This document shows positions 6,772-13,576 of a stretch of 13,961 nucleotides of DNA, piece by piece (the first letter of the stretch is position 1; each line of letters starts with the position of its first letter). A model generated the notes under the pieces. The model saw only the letters and a program-made list of their open reading frames with translations. It was not told the origin of the DNA and did no database searches. The translations under genes and the position numbers were made by a program. The stretch spans positions 1 to 13,961 of the forward strand of contig JACONB010000108.1 of NCBI GenBank assembly GCA_014323965.1, read 5' to 3'. The stretch comes from Prochloron sp. SP5CPC1. Its GTDB lineage: Bacteria; Cyanobacteriota; Cyanobacteriia; Cyanobacteriales; Prochloraceae.

Positions 6772-7583
6772 ATGGAAGACAGATATACCTCAAAGGAGTC
6801 AAATTCTGAAATAGAGGAATTAATTAATTCTGTCCCTTTTTTCAAGGACATGCCCACCGAAAGTCTGAAAAGAGCCACAGATGAACGCAGATAAACGCGG
6901 ATATTTGTAAACTAGGAGTTTGTACCGTAGTCGTAACTTAATTGCGTCACGCAGTGCGCCTTAGCGCCTTAGCGCGATCCTTTGCTCATGTGGTCACTCG
7001 TAGCCATCCCCAAAATCAAGTGATTTTACTGGAAAATGACTGGGGTGGCTCTGTTTATTTTATTTTAGATGGCAGGGTGAAAATTCGCACTTATAATATG
7101 GATGGCAAAGAAGTCACCCTCAATATTATCGGTAAAGGAGAAGTTGTGGGGGAAATGGCCGCTCTCGATCAGATACCCCGTTCCACGGATGTGATTACTT
7201 TAACCCCTACCAAAATTAGCAGTATTCCAGCTCGGGATTTTTTGCACTTGATAAACACAGAACCGAAAGCGGGACTGCGATTAGCTCAATTAATGGGTCA
7301 GCGTCTGCGGCAAATAAATCGACGGCTGCTGCTCCGGGAAGCTGATAGCATGTCCCGGGTAGCAGATACGATTCTCTTTCTGGCTGAGGGACAGGGGAAA
7401 GAGGGAGTAAAAGGGATGGAAATTCCCAATTTGCCTCACCGGGAGTTGGGCAGTCTCAGTGGTTTAGCTCGGGAGACAGTGACTAGAGTATTGACAAAAT
7501 TGGAGAAAAAAGGATTGATTCAGCGGGAGCAAAACATCCTGTGCATTCCTGACAAGTCAGCTTTGGAGAACGTTATTCATTGA
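6772..7583 (+). pseudogene. Crp/Fnr-family regulator split by a repeat insertion
   Basis: The ATG at 6772 starts MEDRYTSKESNSEIEELI and continues through PFFKDMPTESLKRAT (residue 36), the usual N-terminus of a cyanobacterial Crp/Fnr regulator. It then runs into repeat sequence and a TAA at 6892-6894. The rest resumes in another frame at about 6984 as AHVVTRSHPQNQVILLENDWGG. It continues through the cyclic-nucleotide-type beta-roll (VYFILDGRVKI, GKGEVVGEMAALD) and a C-terminal winged helix (LGSLSGLARETVTRVLTKLEKKGLI) to the TGA at 7581-7583. The intervening segment is about 104 bp, consistent with the frame change. Without it the two parts would make a normal protein of about 236 residues. A shortened protein could still start downstream (a TTG at 6942 gives 213 residues), but the insert itself would encode its first codons. 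Effector and regulon are unknown. Confidence 0.82.
6880..6983. mobile_element. Repeat insertion of about 104 bp inside the Crp/Fnr gene
   Basis: The limits are estimated from where family-like protein sequence stops (T36) and resumes (A-H-V-V-T). The left part, with the adjacent bases from 6876, is the reverse complement of the dispersed repeat at 5180-5204. The right part has a tandem of GCGCCTTA (6956-6963 and 6964-6971) followed by GCGCGATC. The middle is AT-rich and has stops in the gene's frame. No open reading frame for a transposase and no clear target duplication is visible, so this is a non-autonomous repeat or two adjoining repeats. Confidence 0.55.
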
Positions 7584-7589
7584 TCCACT

Positions 7590-7610
7590 CCCCCGGTCGT
7601 AGACCGGGGG
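7590..7610. terminator. Strong GC hairpin just after the Crp/Fnr stop
   Basis: CCCCCGGTC (7590-7598) and GACCGGGGG (7602-7610) form a perfect 9-bp stem with a 3-base loop, six bases after the stop codon. There is no T-run. Its shape on the minus strand (aatCCCCC...GGGGGAGTGGATCA) recalls the right-end hairpin of cyanobacterial IS200/IS605-type elements, so it may be a relic end as well as a transcript stop. Confidence 0.45.
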
Positions 7611-7679
7611 ATTCGGGATTTAAGCAGCAATCGCAGGGAAACCCCGTCTTACATTGCCTAGCCCACCCACCCCTCTTCT

Positions 7680-7695
7680 CCCCTCCCAGGAGGGG
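7680..7695. repeat. Short GC-rich palindrome in a C-rich stretch
   Basis: CCCCTC (7680-7685) pairs with GAGGGG (7690-7695) across four bases, inside a run rich in C on the left (7660-7687) and G on the right (7689-7702). This resembles dispersed intergenic sequences of cyanobacteria. No gene is seen between 7584 and 7741. Confidence 0.35.
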
Positions 7696-7741
7696 ATGGG
7701 GGTATACGGTTGCTCTATCGCTTTGCACCTCGTAAAATTCT

Positions 7742-8461
7742 ATGTCTTCTAATAACTCGCGAAAGGAAGATAATACTAATTGGGTTGATCAGGAAGAACC
7801 GGTGGTAAAGCAACCACCTGGGAAGTCCCAGAAACAGCTGTTGTCCCCCGATACTTTAGCCATGGTAGAAACCGCTTTCCTCGCTAGTACTGGGAGTTTG
7901 ATTTGGCTGATTAACTACTATTTCCCTCTTGGTCCCCTGCTGCGGATTTTTTTCCCCATTCCTATCGCCTTAATGTACCTGCGCTGGGGATATCGTGCTT
8001 CCGTGATGACCACTTTGGTTTCTGGTTTGTTGCTTTCCATACTCATGGGACCAGCTCGCAGCATCGTCTTTTTGCTCCCTTATGGCTTAATGGGAGTACA
8101 GCTAGGATTTTTGTGGCGCCGGAGGTCTAGCTGGCTTTTTTCCATCGGTATCGGCACTATTATTGGCACCTTGGGCTTCTTTTTCCGCTTCTGGCTCTTT
8201 TCTATTCTCTTAGGGGAAGATCTGTGGCTTTATTTCGTGAGGGGGATGACAGAATTTGCCAGCTGGGGATTTACTCAGTTGGGTTTGCTAGCACAACCCA
8301 GTTTATTCCTGGTTCAGGCCATCGCTATTGGCTCTATTTTGCTCAATAACCTCATTTATCTTTTTGTCGTCCACCTGGTGGCTTTATTCCTATTAGATCG
8401 CCTAGGCAATCCCATTTCCCGACCCCCACACTGGGTTGGGGTTTTGTTGGACTACGATTGA
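7742..8461 (+). CDS. DUF2232 membrane protein
   Basis: 239 residues. A polar, glutamine- and lysine-rich N-terminal tail (about 1-38) is followed by ETAFLASTGSLIWLINYYFPLGPLLRIFFPIPIALMYLRWGYRAS, then several hydrophobic helices to residue 220. The pattern FPIPIALMYLRWGYRAS and LLPYGLMGVQLGFLWRR is that of the cyanobacterial DUF2232 family. Biochemical function is unknown; the fold resembles small-molecule transport or energy-coupling membrane subunits, but no partner gene is next to it. ATG 7742 is the only good start. Its gap from the regulator contains two palindromes, so it is probably transcribed on its own. Confidence 0.8.
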   Translation: MSSNNSRKEDNTNWVDQEEPVVKQPPGKSQKQLLSPDTLAMVETAFLASTGSLIWLINYYFPLGPLLRIFFPIPIALMYLRWGYRASVMTTLVSGLLLSILMGPARSIVFLLPYGLMGVQLGFLWRRRSSWLFSIGIGTIIGTLGFFFRFWLFSILLGEDLWLYFVRGMTEFASWGFTQLGLLAQPSLFLVQAIAIGSILLNNLIYLFVVHLVALFLLDRLGNPISRPPHWVGVLLDYD

Positions 8462-8520
8462 AACAGTTATCAGTAACCTGCTCCCTCCTAACCCTGGTAT
8501 CTTCGAGTGGCTTCGCAAGG

Positions 8521-8939
8521 CTATAGCTCAGGATCTTGCACTAAACTAGCGATCGCCTCTCCCAATCGTGTAAAATGTTTGGGATTGAGAGTTAGCAGAA
8601 TATTGACGTTAGCTTTAAGGGCTGCTTGGGCAATAAGCGCGTCGAAAATTCCTCCACCTGTAATGTGGGATTGACTAATCTTTTCTATGACTTTTAGGTA
8701 ATCATTGCTATCTAGCTCAATAGTTTGAAAAACTTTTAAGTTGTTCATAATACCATTATAAGCCTGCTGAGGGCTAATGGGTTTTGACAAAGGCAAGCGT
8801 GTTCATACTAAATCGAGTTATGCTTAAAATAACTAACTCGATTTCTGACTTTTTGTACCCAAGAAAAACTGACAGCATATTTAGGATGTGTTTCAATCAT
8901 TGCAGCTACAATAATATTAGTATCAAATAATACTTTCAT
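8521..8939 (-). pseudogene. VapC-like PIN-domain toxin, disrupted
   Basis: Read on the minus strand from ATG 8939, MKVLFDTNIIVAAMIETHPK begins a PIN domain with the first catalytic aspartate (D6). After WVQKV (residue 31) the frame enters an inverted repeat and stops at 8808-8810. The rest resumes in another frame at 8802 as TRLPLSKPISPQQA and contains GGGIFDALIAQAA and LLTLNPKHFTRLGE, the usual C-terminal half of VapC. About 41 bases replace the roughly 20 codons that in relatives encode the ASHTLAEVY-type segment with a catalytic glutamate. The toxin therefore lacks an active-site residue and is out of frame, so it is almost surely inactive. It overlaps the upstream antitoxin gene by 17 bases, the normal layout of a toxin-antitoxin operon. 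VapC toxins are Mg-dependent ribonucleases. Confidence 0.82.
8810..8844. repeat. 35-bp perfect-arm palindrome within the broken vapC
   Basis: AAATCGAGTTA (8810-8820) and TAACTCGATTT (8834-8844) are exact 11-base complements around a 13-base loop. The palindrome occupies exactly the place where PIN-domain coding sequence is missing, so it is either a tiny inserted element or the scar of the event. Confidence 0.7.
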
Positions 8940-9195
8940 AGTTCATTAAATCATTCATTCTTTCTTCTCTAATCCAAGACACCCAATCAACTTGAGGCAA
9001 TGGCTCTTGGCTTTTAATGACTAGAAAGCCATCAATACACAAATATGGACTTTCATTCTTCTCGGTATCTGGTGCTGAGATACGACTCTGACATTGGAGC
9101 AGATGCAGAAAGTTGAGTAACTGCACGACCATATCTTCTGGGGCTTGCTCAATTTCGTGAATGAGTTGTTCTTTGATAGTCATGGATTTATTCAT
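8923..9195 (-). CDS. VapB-like antitoxin of the disrupted PIN toxin
   Basis: 90 residues. After MNKS comes MTIKEQLIHEIEQAPEDMVVQLLNFLHLLQ, an N-terminal helical block common in small cyanobacterial antitoxins paired with PIN toxins. A polar linker and a C-terminal segment (QVDWVSWIREERMNDLMNY) follow, which would bind the toxin groove. No classic AbrB or RHH motif is obvious, so the DNA-binding class is uncertain. Its 3' end overlaps the vapC start by 17 bases. Start choice is between the ATGs at 9195 and 9183; neither has a clear ribosome site, and 9183 gives the more typical N-terminus. The reading frame is intact although its toxin is broken, leaving an orphan antitoxin. Confidence 0.65.
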   Translation of the reverse strand: MNKSMTIKEQLIHEIEQAPEDMVVQLLNFLHLLQCQSRISAPDTEKNESPYLCIDGFLVIKSQEPLPQVDWVSWIREERMNDLMNYESII

Positions 9196-9239
9196 TTTTA
9201 CTTTTACTATAACTATTGAGTTATATATTATTCATAATA

Positions 9240-9351
9240 GGCGTTGCTGAATCAAGATATGAAATAATAATAAACCGCAGAGGCGCAGAGGACACAGAGG
9301 AAAAAGAGAGCAGCTCCTTCTTACTCATTCATGTCTCAATTATGCAACGCC
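9240..9351. mobile_element. 112-bp MITE with terminal inverted repeats and 8-bp target duplication
   Basis: The ends are GGCGTTGC (9240-9247) and GCAACGCC (9344-9351), exact complements; over the outer 24 bases (counting one flanking base) the two ends match at 19 positions. The element is flanked on both sides by the identical 8-mer TCATAATA (9232-9239 and 9352-9359), a target-site duplication. There is no transposase gene, so it needs one in trans. Its inside contains the dispersed CGCAGAGGCGCAGAGG-type repeat (9275-9301). Several IS families make 8-bp duplications and I cannot name the parent. Confidence 0.82.
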
Positions 9352-9369
9352 TCATAATAAAGTATCAAA

Positions 9370-10455
9370 ATGATTAATGTTTATACAGCAGAAAAAAAGG
9401 GACGAGATTGGCTGGACCTATATGGAGGTCAAAAGCCTCTGTTTGCCTGTATTTTGGGATTTACGGCCACCGGACTGATTCCGGGGATTTCCGCTGCTGG
9501 AGCAACTCCTGCTGATCGCCAATATACAGCGATCGCCGATGCTGAATTTTTGCTTAACGGTCCCGCACCTAATCCAGTGTATCCTTTACCCCCTTTAGAG
9601 GCTGGAGCCTCTCCGGTGCTCATTTCCAGGGCTGTAGTAGAAGCTTTCCAGCTTCCAGTTTATCTCTTTAATGCTGGTTTACCCCATGCCCCGGCAGTAG
9701 AGACCATGGATCTGGGAGGTATACCCGCCAACTGTGTTTCTACAGGGAAAGCCTTACCCTTGAAAACGGTGGAACGCTTGTTGGGAGTAGGCTTGGATTG
9801 GGGAGCCAAACTGGCGAAACTTGCCCCTTATATTATCATAGGAGAGTGTGTGGTGGGGGGTACCACAACTGCATTAGGAGTCCTCACTGGTTTGGGTATT
9901 ACAAGAGCAAAGGGAAAAGTGAATAGCAGTCACCCCCGTTGCAATCACGCCCAAAAATGGGCGGTTGTCCAAACTGGGTTATGCCGCGCCCCCTGCCATG
10001 ATCCCTTAGAAGTGGTGGCTGCTGTAGGGGATCCCATGCAAGTGGTAGCAGCAGGTATGGCCATCGCTGCTAGTGTCAGGGCTGGGGTTATGCTGGCTGG
10101 AGGGACTCAAATGCTAGCGGTTTTTGCTTTGCTGCGGGCAATTGCCTTAAAATACCGGTTAGACGCCCAACTTGAAAGGTTGGTTGTGGGGACAACTCCC
10201 TGGGTGGTGGAAGATACCACAGGAGATACTGTGGGTTTAGCTAGGGATATCTCAGAGGTGCCCTTATTAGCTGCCCCACTGAGTTTTGCCCCTTCTCGTT
10301 ATCCTAGTTTAAGGGCTTATGAAGAAGGATACGTGAAAGAAGGGGTAGGTGCGGGAGGAGCTGCCATCGCAGCCCACCTTTATGGGGGCTGGAGTCCCCT
10401 GCAGTTACTTATAGCCGTTGAAGCTTTAATCTCACGAATGAACCCGACGAGCTAG
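9370..10455 (+). CDS. CobT-like nicotinate-nucleotide phosphoribosyltransferase family protein (UPF0284/TIGR00303)
   Basis: 361 residues. FTATGLIPGISAAGATPADRQYTAIADAE at the N-terminus, FNAGLPHAPAVETMDLGG (100-117), GECVVGGTTTALGVLTGLG (158-176) and KVNSSHPRCNHAQK (183-196) are the signature blocks of the UPF0284 family. This is a CobT relative found in cyanobacteria and archaea. CobT enzymes activate the lower-ligand base of cobalamin by moving phosphoribose from nicotinate mononucleotide; the family role is inferred from that similarity and is plausible because cyanobacteria make pseudocobalamin. The protein is full length and looks intact. The ATG is only 18 bases after the MITE end, so the MITE probably lies within its promoter or leader. 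Its last 24 bases overlap the opposite-strand gene. Confidence 0.85.
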   Translation: MINVYTAEKKGRDWLDLYGGQKPLFACILGFTATGLIPGISAAGATPADRQYTAIADAEFLLNGPAPNPVYPLPPLEAGASPVLISRAVVEAFQLPVYLFNAGLPHAPAVETMDLGGIPANCVSTGKALPLKTVERLLGVGLDWGAKLAKLAPYIIIGECVVGGTTTALGVLTGLGITRAKGKVNSSHPRCNHAQKWAVVQTGLCRAPCHDPLEVVAAVGDPMQVVAAGMAIAASVRAGVMLAGGTQMLAVFALLRAIALKYRLDAQLERLVVGTTPWVVEDTTGDTVGLARDISEVPLLAAPLSFAPSRYPSLRAYEEGYVKEGVGAGGAAIAAHLYGGWSPLQLLIAVEALISRMNPTS

Positions 10456-10794
10456 CAGTTGTTCTTCCAAGGCTGCAATGCGATTGTAAGCTGCCGTCAG
10501 TTGAGCTGTCAGCCGTCGAATTTGAATCTCGGGGTTGATTTGTTCTTGGTTGTGAATCTGCCAATCCTCGTTATCAGGGAGAATGTCCTTGTGTTTCATG
10601 ACAGAATCCATCTGGCTATGATTTGTTTTACCTATGGTGGCAAATACCTCCCCAGTACCTTCAAAACCCTGCTGTTTCGCTCCAGCCCATGCTGCAAGCT
10701 GGTAGCAGAGTCCCTCCACTTTGTGATCTATTTTATCTACTTTACCATGAAGCTCCATGATTTGCCTTTCAACTGTATCCATAGCCATTCCCAT
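10432..10794 (-). CDS. Hypothetical protein with coiled-coil ends
   Basis: 120 residues. The N-terminal part (DTVERQIMELHGKVDKIDHKVEGL) and the C-terminal part (IQIRRLTAQLTAAYNRIAALEEQLL) have heptad spacing typical of short coiled coils, with a polar, low-complexity middle. I do not recognise a named family and assign no function. The opposite strand also has an open frame here, but it encodes a cysteine- and leucine-rich sequence without protein-like features, so the minus strand is preferred. Three closely spaced ATGs (10794, 10788, 10782) are possible starts. Its end overlaps the CobT-like gene by 24 bases, tail to tail. Confidence 0.6.
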   Translation of the reverse strand: MGMAMDTVERQIMELHGKVDKIDHKVEGLCYQLAAWAGAKQQGFEGTGEVFATIGKTNHSQMDSVMKHKDILPDNEDWQIHNQEQINPEIQIRRLTAQLTAAYNRIAALEEQLLARRVHS

Positions 10795-10954
10795 TAGTTT
10801 ATTTTATCCTATATCTCATATTCTATCCAGGTTGATTATTTTCGATTGATTTAATAATGAGCTATATAGCAAGTACCTTGACAGTTACCAGCTTTTGAGG
10901 AAAGTTTATGGCTCCCAAAATAAAATGATAAACTGGGTGCTCTCTTGTAGGTAA

Positions 10955-11017
10955 AACCCACTCAAGTGGGTTATAATCAGCATTTAAGTTCCTGTATTAG
11001 CCCGCAATTTTGCGGGC
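10955..11017 (+). other. Two tandem hairpins upstream of the solute-binding protein gene
   Basis: Hairpin 1: AACCCACT (10955-10962) with AGTGGGTT (10965-10972). Hairpin 2: GCCCGCA (11000-11006) with TGCGGGC (11011-11017) around ATTT. They are followed by TGAGGAAAGGAG (11021-11032), which serves as a strong ribosome site for the gene at 11046. The pair could be a structured leader, a transcript end for something upstream, or the relic end of an IS200/IS605- or HEARO-like element. I cannot choose from sequence alone. The rest of 10795-10954 shows no gene. Confidence 0.4.
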
Positions 11018-11045
11018 GGGTGAGGAAAGGAGCCCTTAACCCCAT

Positions 11046-12164
11046 ATGCTCAACCGTCGTTCTTTTTTATTCGGTATCGGAACCCTAGCACTCTCTCAGT
11101 ATATTGCTGGGTGCAGCAATTCTAAAGAAAAGATAAAAATACTCCTGCTCAAGGGTTCAATTCCTAGGCAACTCTTAAAAGAATTCCGCAAAAAACTGGT
11201 TTCCTCTCAGACACCAATCTTGAAACCAAAATCCCAATTAAAAGATTTATTCGCCCTCTTAGAAACTTGGCAGGCTCCAGACCAAAACCAGAAACTAAGG
11301 CTACCCTTTAAAAAGCCATCTATGGCTGATTTAATTACCCTGGGAGACTACTGGTTAGAAGCAGCAATTGAGAAACAACTGATTGAACCTTTGGCGCTGG
11401 AAGCGCTTTCGGGCTGGGGAAAACTACCTCCTATGGCTAAACATTTAGTTACACGAGATGGTAAAATTTGGGGAGCACCTTACCGCTGGGGCACTACTCT
11501 CATTGCCTATCGTCGGGATAAACTGGAGGAGTTGGGTATTGAACCGAAAGATTGGGAAGATTTGTGGAATTCCAAACTGCGGGGCAGGATTTCTCTTTTA
11601 AACCAGCCGCGAGAAGTAATTGGCTTGACTTTAAAGAAACTAGGTCATTCCTATAATACCCCAGATTTGGAGCAAATTGCCCAACTGAAAAAAGAATTGG
11701 TAACATTACAGCAACAAGTAAAGTTCTATCGCTCTGACAATTATCTCCAACCCCTTATTCTCGGGGATACTTGGTTAGCCGTAGGTTGGTCTACAGATAT
11801 TTTACCTATTCAACAACTATATCCTAATATTGAAGCCGTAGTGCCCCGCTCTGGCACTTCTCTTTGGGCTGATTTATGGGTTCGTCCAAAACAACTGACT
11901 CCTGATAAGAATAAAGAAGAGAAAATCAAGGAATGGATTGATTTTTGTTGGCAACCTGATTCGGCTAATTTAATCTCTTTTTATACTAAAGCAGCTTCCC
12001 CCATGATTTTGACTATGAAAAAGGAAGACATTGTTAAGGATGTGCTGCGCAACCCTTTACTGTTAAGGGATAAAGAGATTCTCTCCGGCAGTGAATTCCT
12101 CTCTCCCCTGGGTACTGACGTACAAAACCAATACCGCAATTTGTGGGGAGAAATGAACAGTTGA
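11046..12164 (+). CDS. Extracellular solute-binding lipoprotein (PotD-like, family 1)
   Basis: 372 residues. The N-terminus NRRSFLFGIG (3-12) has a twin-arginine motif, and IAGC with C23 is a lipobox, so this is probably a Tat-exported, membrane-anchored lipoprotein. The mature part has typical ABC-transporter binding-protein blocks: ADLITLGDYWLEAAIEKQLIEPL, WGAPYRWGTTLIAYRRDKLEELG, DWEDLWNSKLRGRISLLNQPREVIGLTLKKLG and SLWADLWVRP. These resemble spermidine/putrescine-type binding proteins. The ligand cannot be deduced, and no permease or ATPase gene is beside it. A strong AGGAAAGGAG precedes ATG 11046. Its TGA overlaps the next gene's ATG (TGATG, 12162-12166), indicating co-translation with the outer-membrane protein. 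Confidence 0.8.
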   Translation: MLNRRSFLFGIGTLALSQYIAGCSNSKEKIKILLLKGSIPRQLLKEFRKKLVSSQTPILKPKSQLKDLFALLETWQAPDQNQKLRLPFKKPSMADLITLGDYWLEAAIEKQLIEPLALEALSGWGKLPPMAKHLVTRDGKIWGAPYRWGTTLIAYRRDKLEELGIEPKDWEDLWNSKLRGRISLLNQPREVIGLTLKKLGHSYNTPDLEQIAQLKKELVTLQQQVKFYRSDNYLQPLILGDTWLAVGWSTDILPIQQLYPNIEAVVPRSGTSLWADLWVRPKQLTPDKNKEEKIKEWIDFCWQPDSANLISFYTKAASPMILTMKKEDIVKDVLRNPLLLRDKEILSGSEFLSPLGTDVQNQYRNLWGEMNS

Positions 12165-13423
12165 TGGTAAATTTGATAACTGTCATGGTAAGGAGGAAGA
12201 CATTGAAACTAGGAAAGTTAGCAACAGCTATTGTGTTAGGGTTGGGGTGTTATGGAGTGCCGGTAATGGCACAAGAACCAAATAAACCAGTTCCCAATTT
12301 TGAGTTTAGTGAAGTCAGAAAGGAAACATTAGCACAAGCTCTAGCTGTAGCACAAGAGATTACCGATCCCCGGGTGAAAGGGAGAGTATTAGGGGAAATC
12401 GCCCTGCAATACGCTCAAATTGGTCAAGCTGCTACTGCATTATCTATTATAGCCGAAGCTGAAAAGGTAGTTAGGAGCATTGAAACAGATAATGTCCGAG
12501 TTCTTGCTATGGCGGATTTAGCAGGACTTTATACTATGCTGGGGGAAACTGAAGCAGCAGGGGTACTCTTAGAGGAAGCTGTTCAAACAGCTCGGGAAGT
12601 GGGAGATAATGGGGAACGAGGTAAACTGTTAGCAGCCATCGCCCTTAAATATGCCCAAATAGGGGAAAATGATATTGCTGCCAATCTTTTGGAAGACAGT
12701 GAGGTGGCGATCGCTCTGAGTAAGGAACCGGTACCCTTATTTCCTTTTGAGGAAATTCCCTGGACAGGAAGTGTGAGTTTGGGGGGGAACCTGGCTTCTG
12801 GGAATAACACTACTGCTTTGGCGAATTTGAACTTTATTATCGAGCGGAAATGGCCCCAAGACCAAATTGATTTGAGTTTGGGCTTTAGTAATAATTTCGA
12901 TGATAGCCGTTCTGGGGGCGATCGCAACCGCATTAAAGCTGAAATTGACGCCGAGTTCCGACACCACTATAATGATGGTCGCTGGCAATATTTTATCCGC
13001 TCCAGTGCTATGAGGGATGAACTGAATAATATTAATCTGCGCACTAGTTTATATGCAGGACCGGGAGTAAACTTGTGGCGAGGAGGAAAAGGAAAAACCT
13101 TCGATATGCAGCTGGGTTTGGGCATTAGGTTTGAAGACTCGGATCAAAGAAATGAGGATCTGGATGTTCCCGTACTGACTTATGGACTCCGTTATAAGAA
13201 TTTATTCTTGGGTTCCTGGAAGTTCCGCCAGTTGCTCACCTTCGAGGTTCCTATCGCTCATACTGCTGATTATTATCTCACTTCTTCCACTAGCTTGGGT
13301 ATACCTATTAGTAGTCAGTGGTCTTTTAGTAATTCTTTACAATTGAGATATGCAGCACAACCCACTGGGAATAATACTAATTTGCGAGTCAATTTTATCA
13401 CTGGGTTGAGATATCAATTCTAA
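12164..13423 (+). CDS. TPR-like/DUF481 outer-membrane beta-barrel protein
   Basis: 419 residues from ATG 12164. A basic n-region and a hydrophobic stretch (LATAIVLGLGCYGVPVMAQE) form a signal peptide with cleavage near AQ. Next come three helical repeats of about 40 residues with LGEIALQYAQIGQ-, MADLAGLYTMLGE- and LAAIALKYAQIGE-type cores, resembling TPR. The last 225 residues (from GSVSLGGNLASGNN) match DUF481, a beta-barrel family that includes salt-induced outer-membrane proteins, and end in a terminal phenylalanine (LRYQF), the usual outer-membrane insertion signal. The start is uncertain: 12164 overlaps the upstream stop, but AAGGAGG (12190-12196) sits six bases before an in-frame TTG at 12203 that would give a compact signal peptide. 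Function is unknown. Confidence 0.75.
   Translation: MVNLITVMVRRKTLKLGKLATAIVLGLGCYGVPVMAQEPNKPVPNFEFSEVRKETLAQALAVAQEITDPRVKGRVLGEIALQYAQIGQAATALSIIAEAEKVVRSIETDNVRVLAMADLAGLYTMLGETEAAGVLLEEAVQTAREVGDNGERGKLLAAIALKYAQIGENDIAANLLEDSEVAIALSKEPVPLFPFEEIPWTGSVSLGGNLASGNNTTALANLNFIIERKWPQDQIDLSLGFSNNFDDSRSGGDRNRIKAEIDAEFRHHYNDGRWQYFIRSSAMRDELNNINLRTSLYAGPGVNLWRGGKGKTFDMQLGLGIRFEDSDQRNEDLDVPVLTYGLRYKNLFLGSWKFRQLLTFEVPIAHTADYYLTSSTSLGIPISSQWSFSNSLQLRYAAQPTGNNTNLRVNFITGLRYQF
12190..12196 (+). promoter_or_regulatory. Perfect Shine-Dalgarno before an internal TTG start candidate
   Basis: AAGGAGG lies six bases before TTG 12203-12205, in frame with the DUF481 protein. It gives a 406-residue product beginning at KLGKLATAIVLG. 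It competes with the coupled ATG at 12164 as the real start. Confidence 0.45.
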
Positions 13424-13459
13424 ATTGCGTAGGTTGGGTTGCGACACCTCTCAAGAGCG

Positions 13460-13489
13460 ATCGCCCACACCCCGCTGTTGGTGGGCGAT
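13460..13489. terminator. Hairpin between the DUF481 gene and psbA
   Basis: ATCGCCCAC (13460-13468) pairs perfectly with GTGGGCGAT (13481-13489) around a 12-base loop, overlapping a HIP1 octamer (13457-13464). It follows the DUF481 stop by 36 bases and a solitary GTAGGTTGGGT repeat arm (13429-13439). There is no T-run. It probably separates this unit from psbA. Confidence 0.5.
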
Positions 13490-13576
13490 GCTATCTCGAC
13501 ATTATACCACACAAGAGCCAAAATAAAAGATAAGTTTTCTTTATATGCCGAATAAATAAATACTTCGTTACACCCC

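Noticed and set aside
6942..7583. Treating the regulator as an intact 213-residue gene starting at TTG 6942
   Set aside because: The first 14 codons are repeat sequence, and the true N-terminus of the family is found just upstream in another frame.
8521..8796. Calling the C-terminal PIN fragment a stand-alone toxin
   Set aside because: It lacks the first catalytic aspartate and the glutamate segment; its N-terminal half is found just upstream in another frame.
10459..10797. 112-codon open frame on the plus strand
   Set aside because: It lies wholly opposite the coiled-coil hypothetical, has a cysteine- and leucine-rich random-looking composition and no recognisable motif.
10878..10883. TTGACA as a -35 box for the solute-binding protein gene
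   Set aside because: No acceptable -10 sequence lies 16-18 bases downstream, and it is 160 bases from the start codon.
10955..11017. CRISPR or riboswitch call for the hairpins
   Set aside because: There is no repeated unit with spacers, and the sequence lacks a conserved aptamer core I can recognise.
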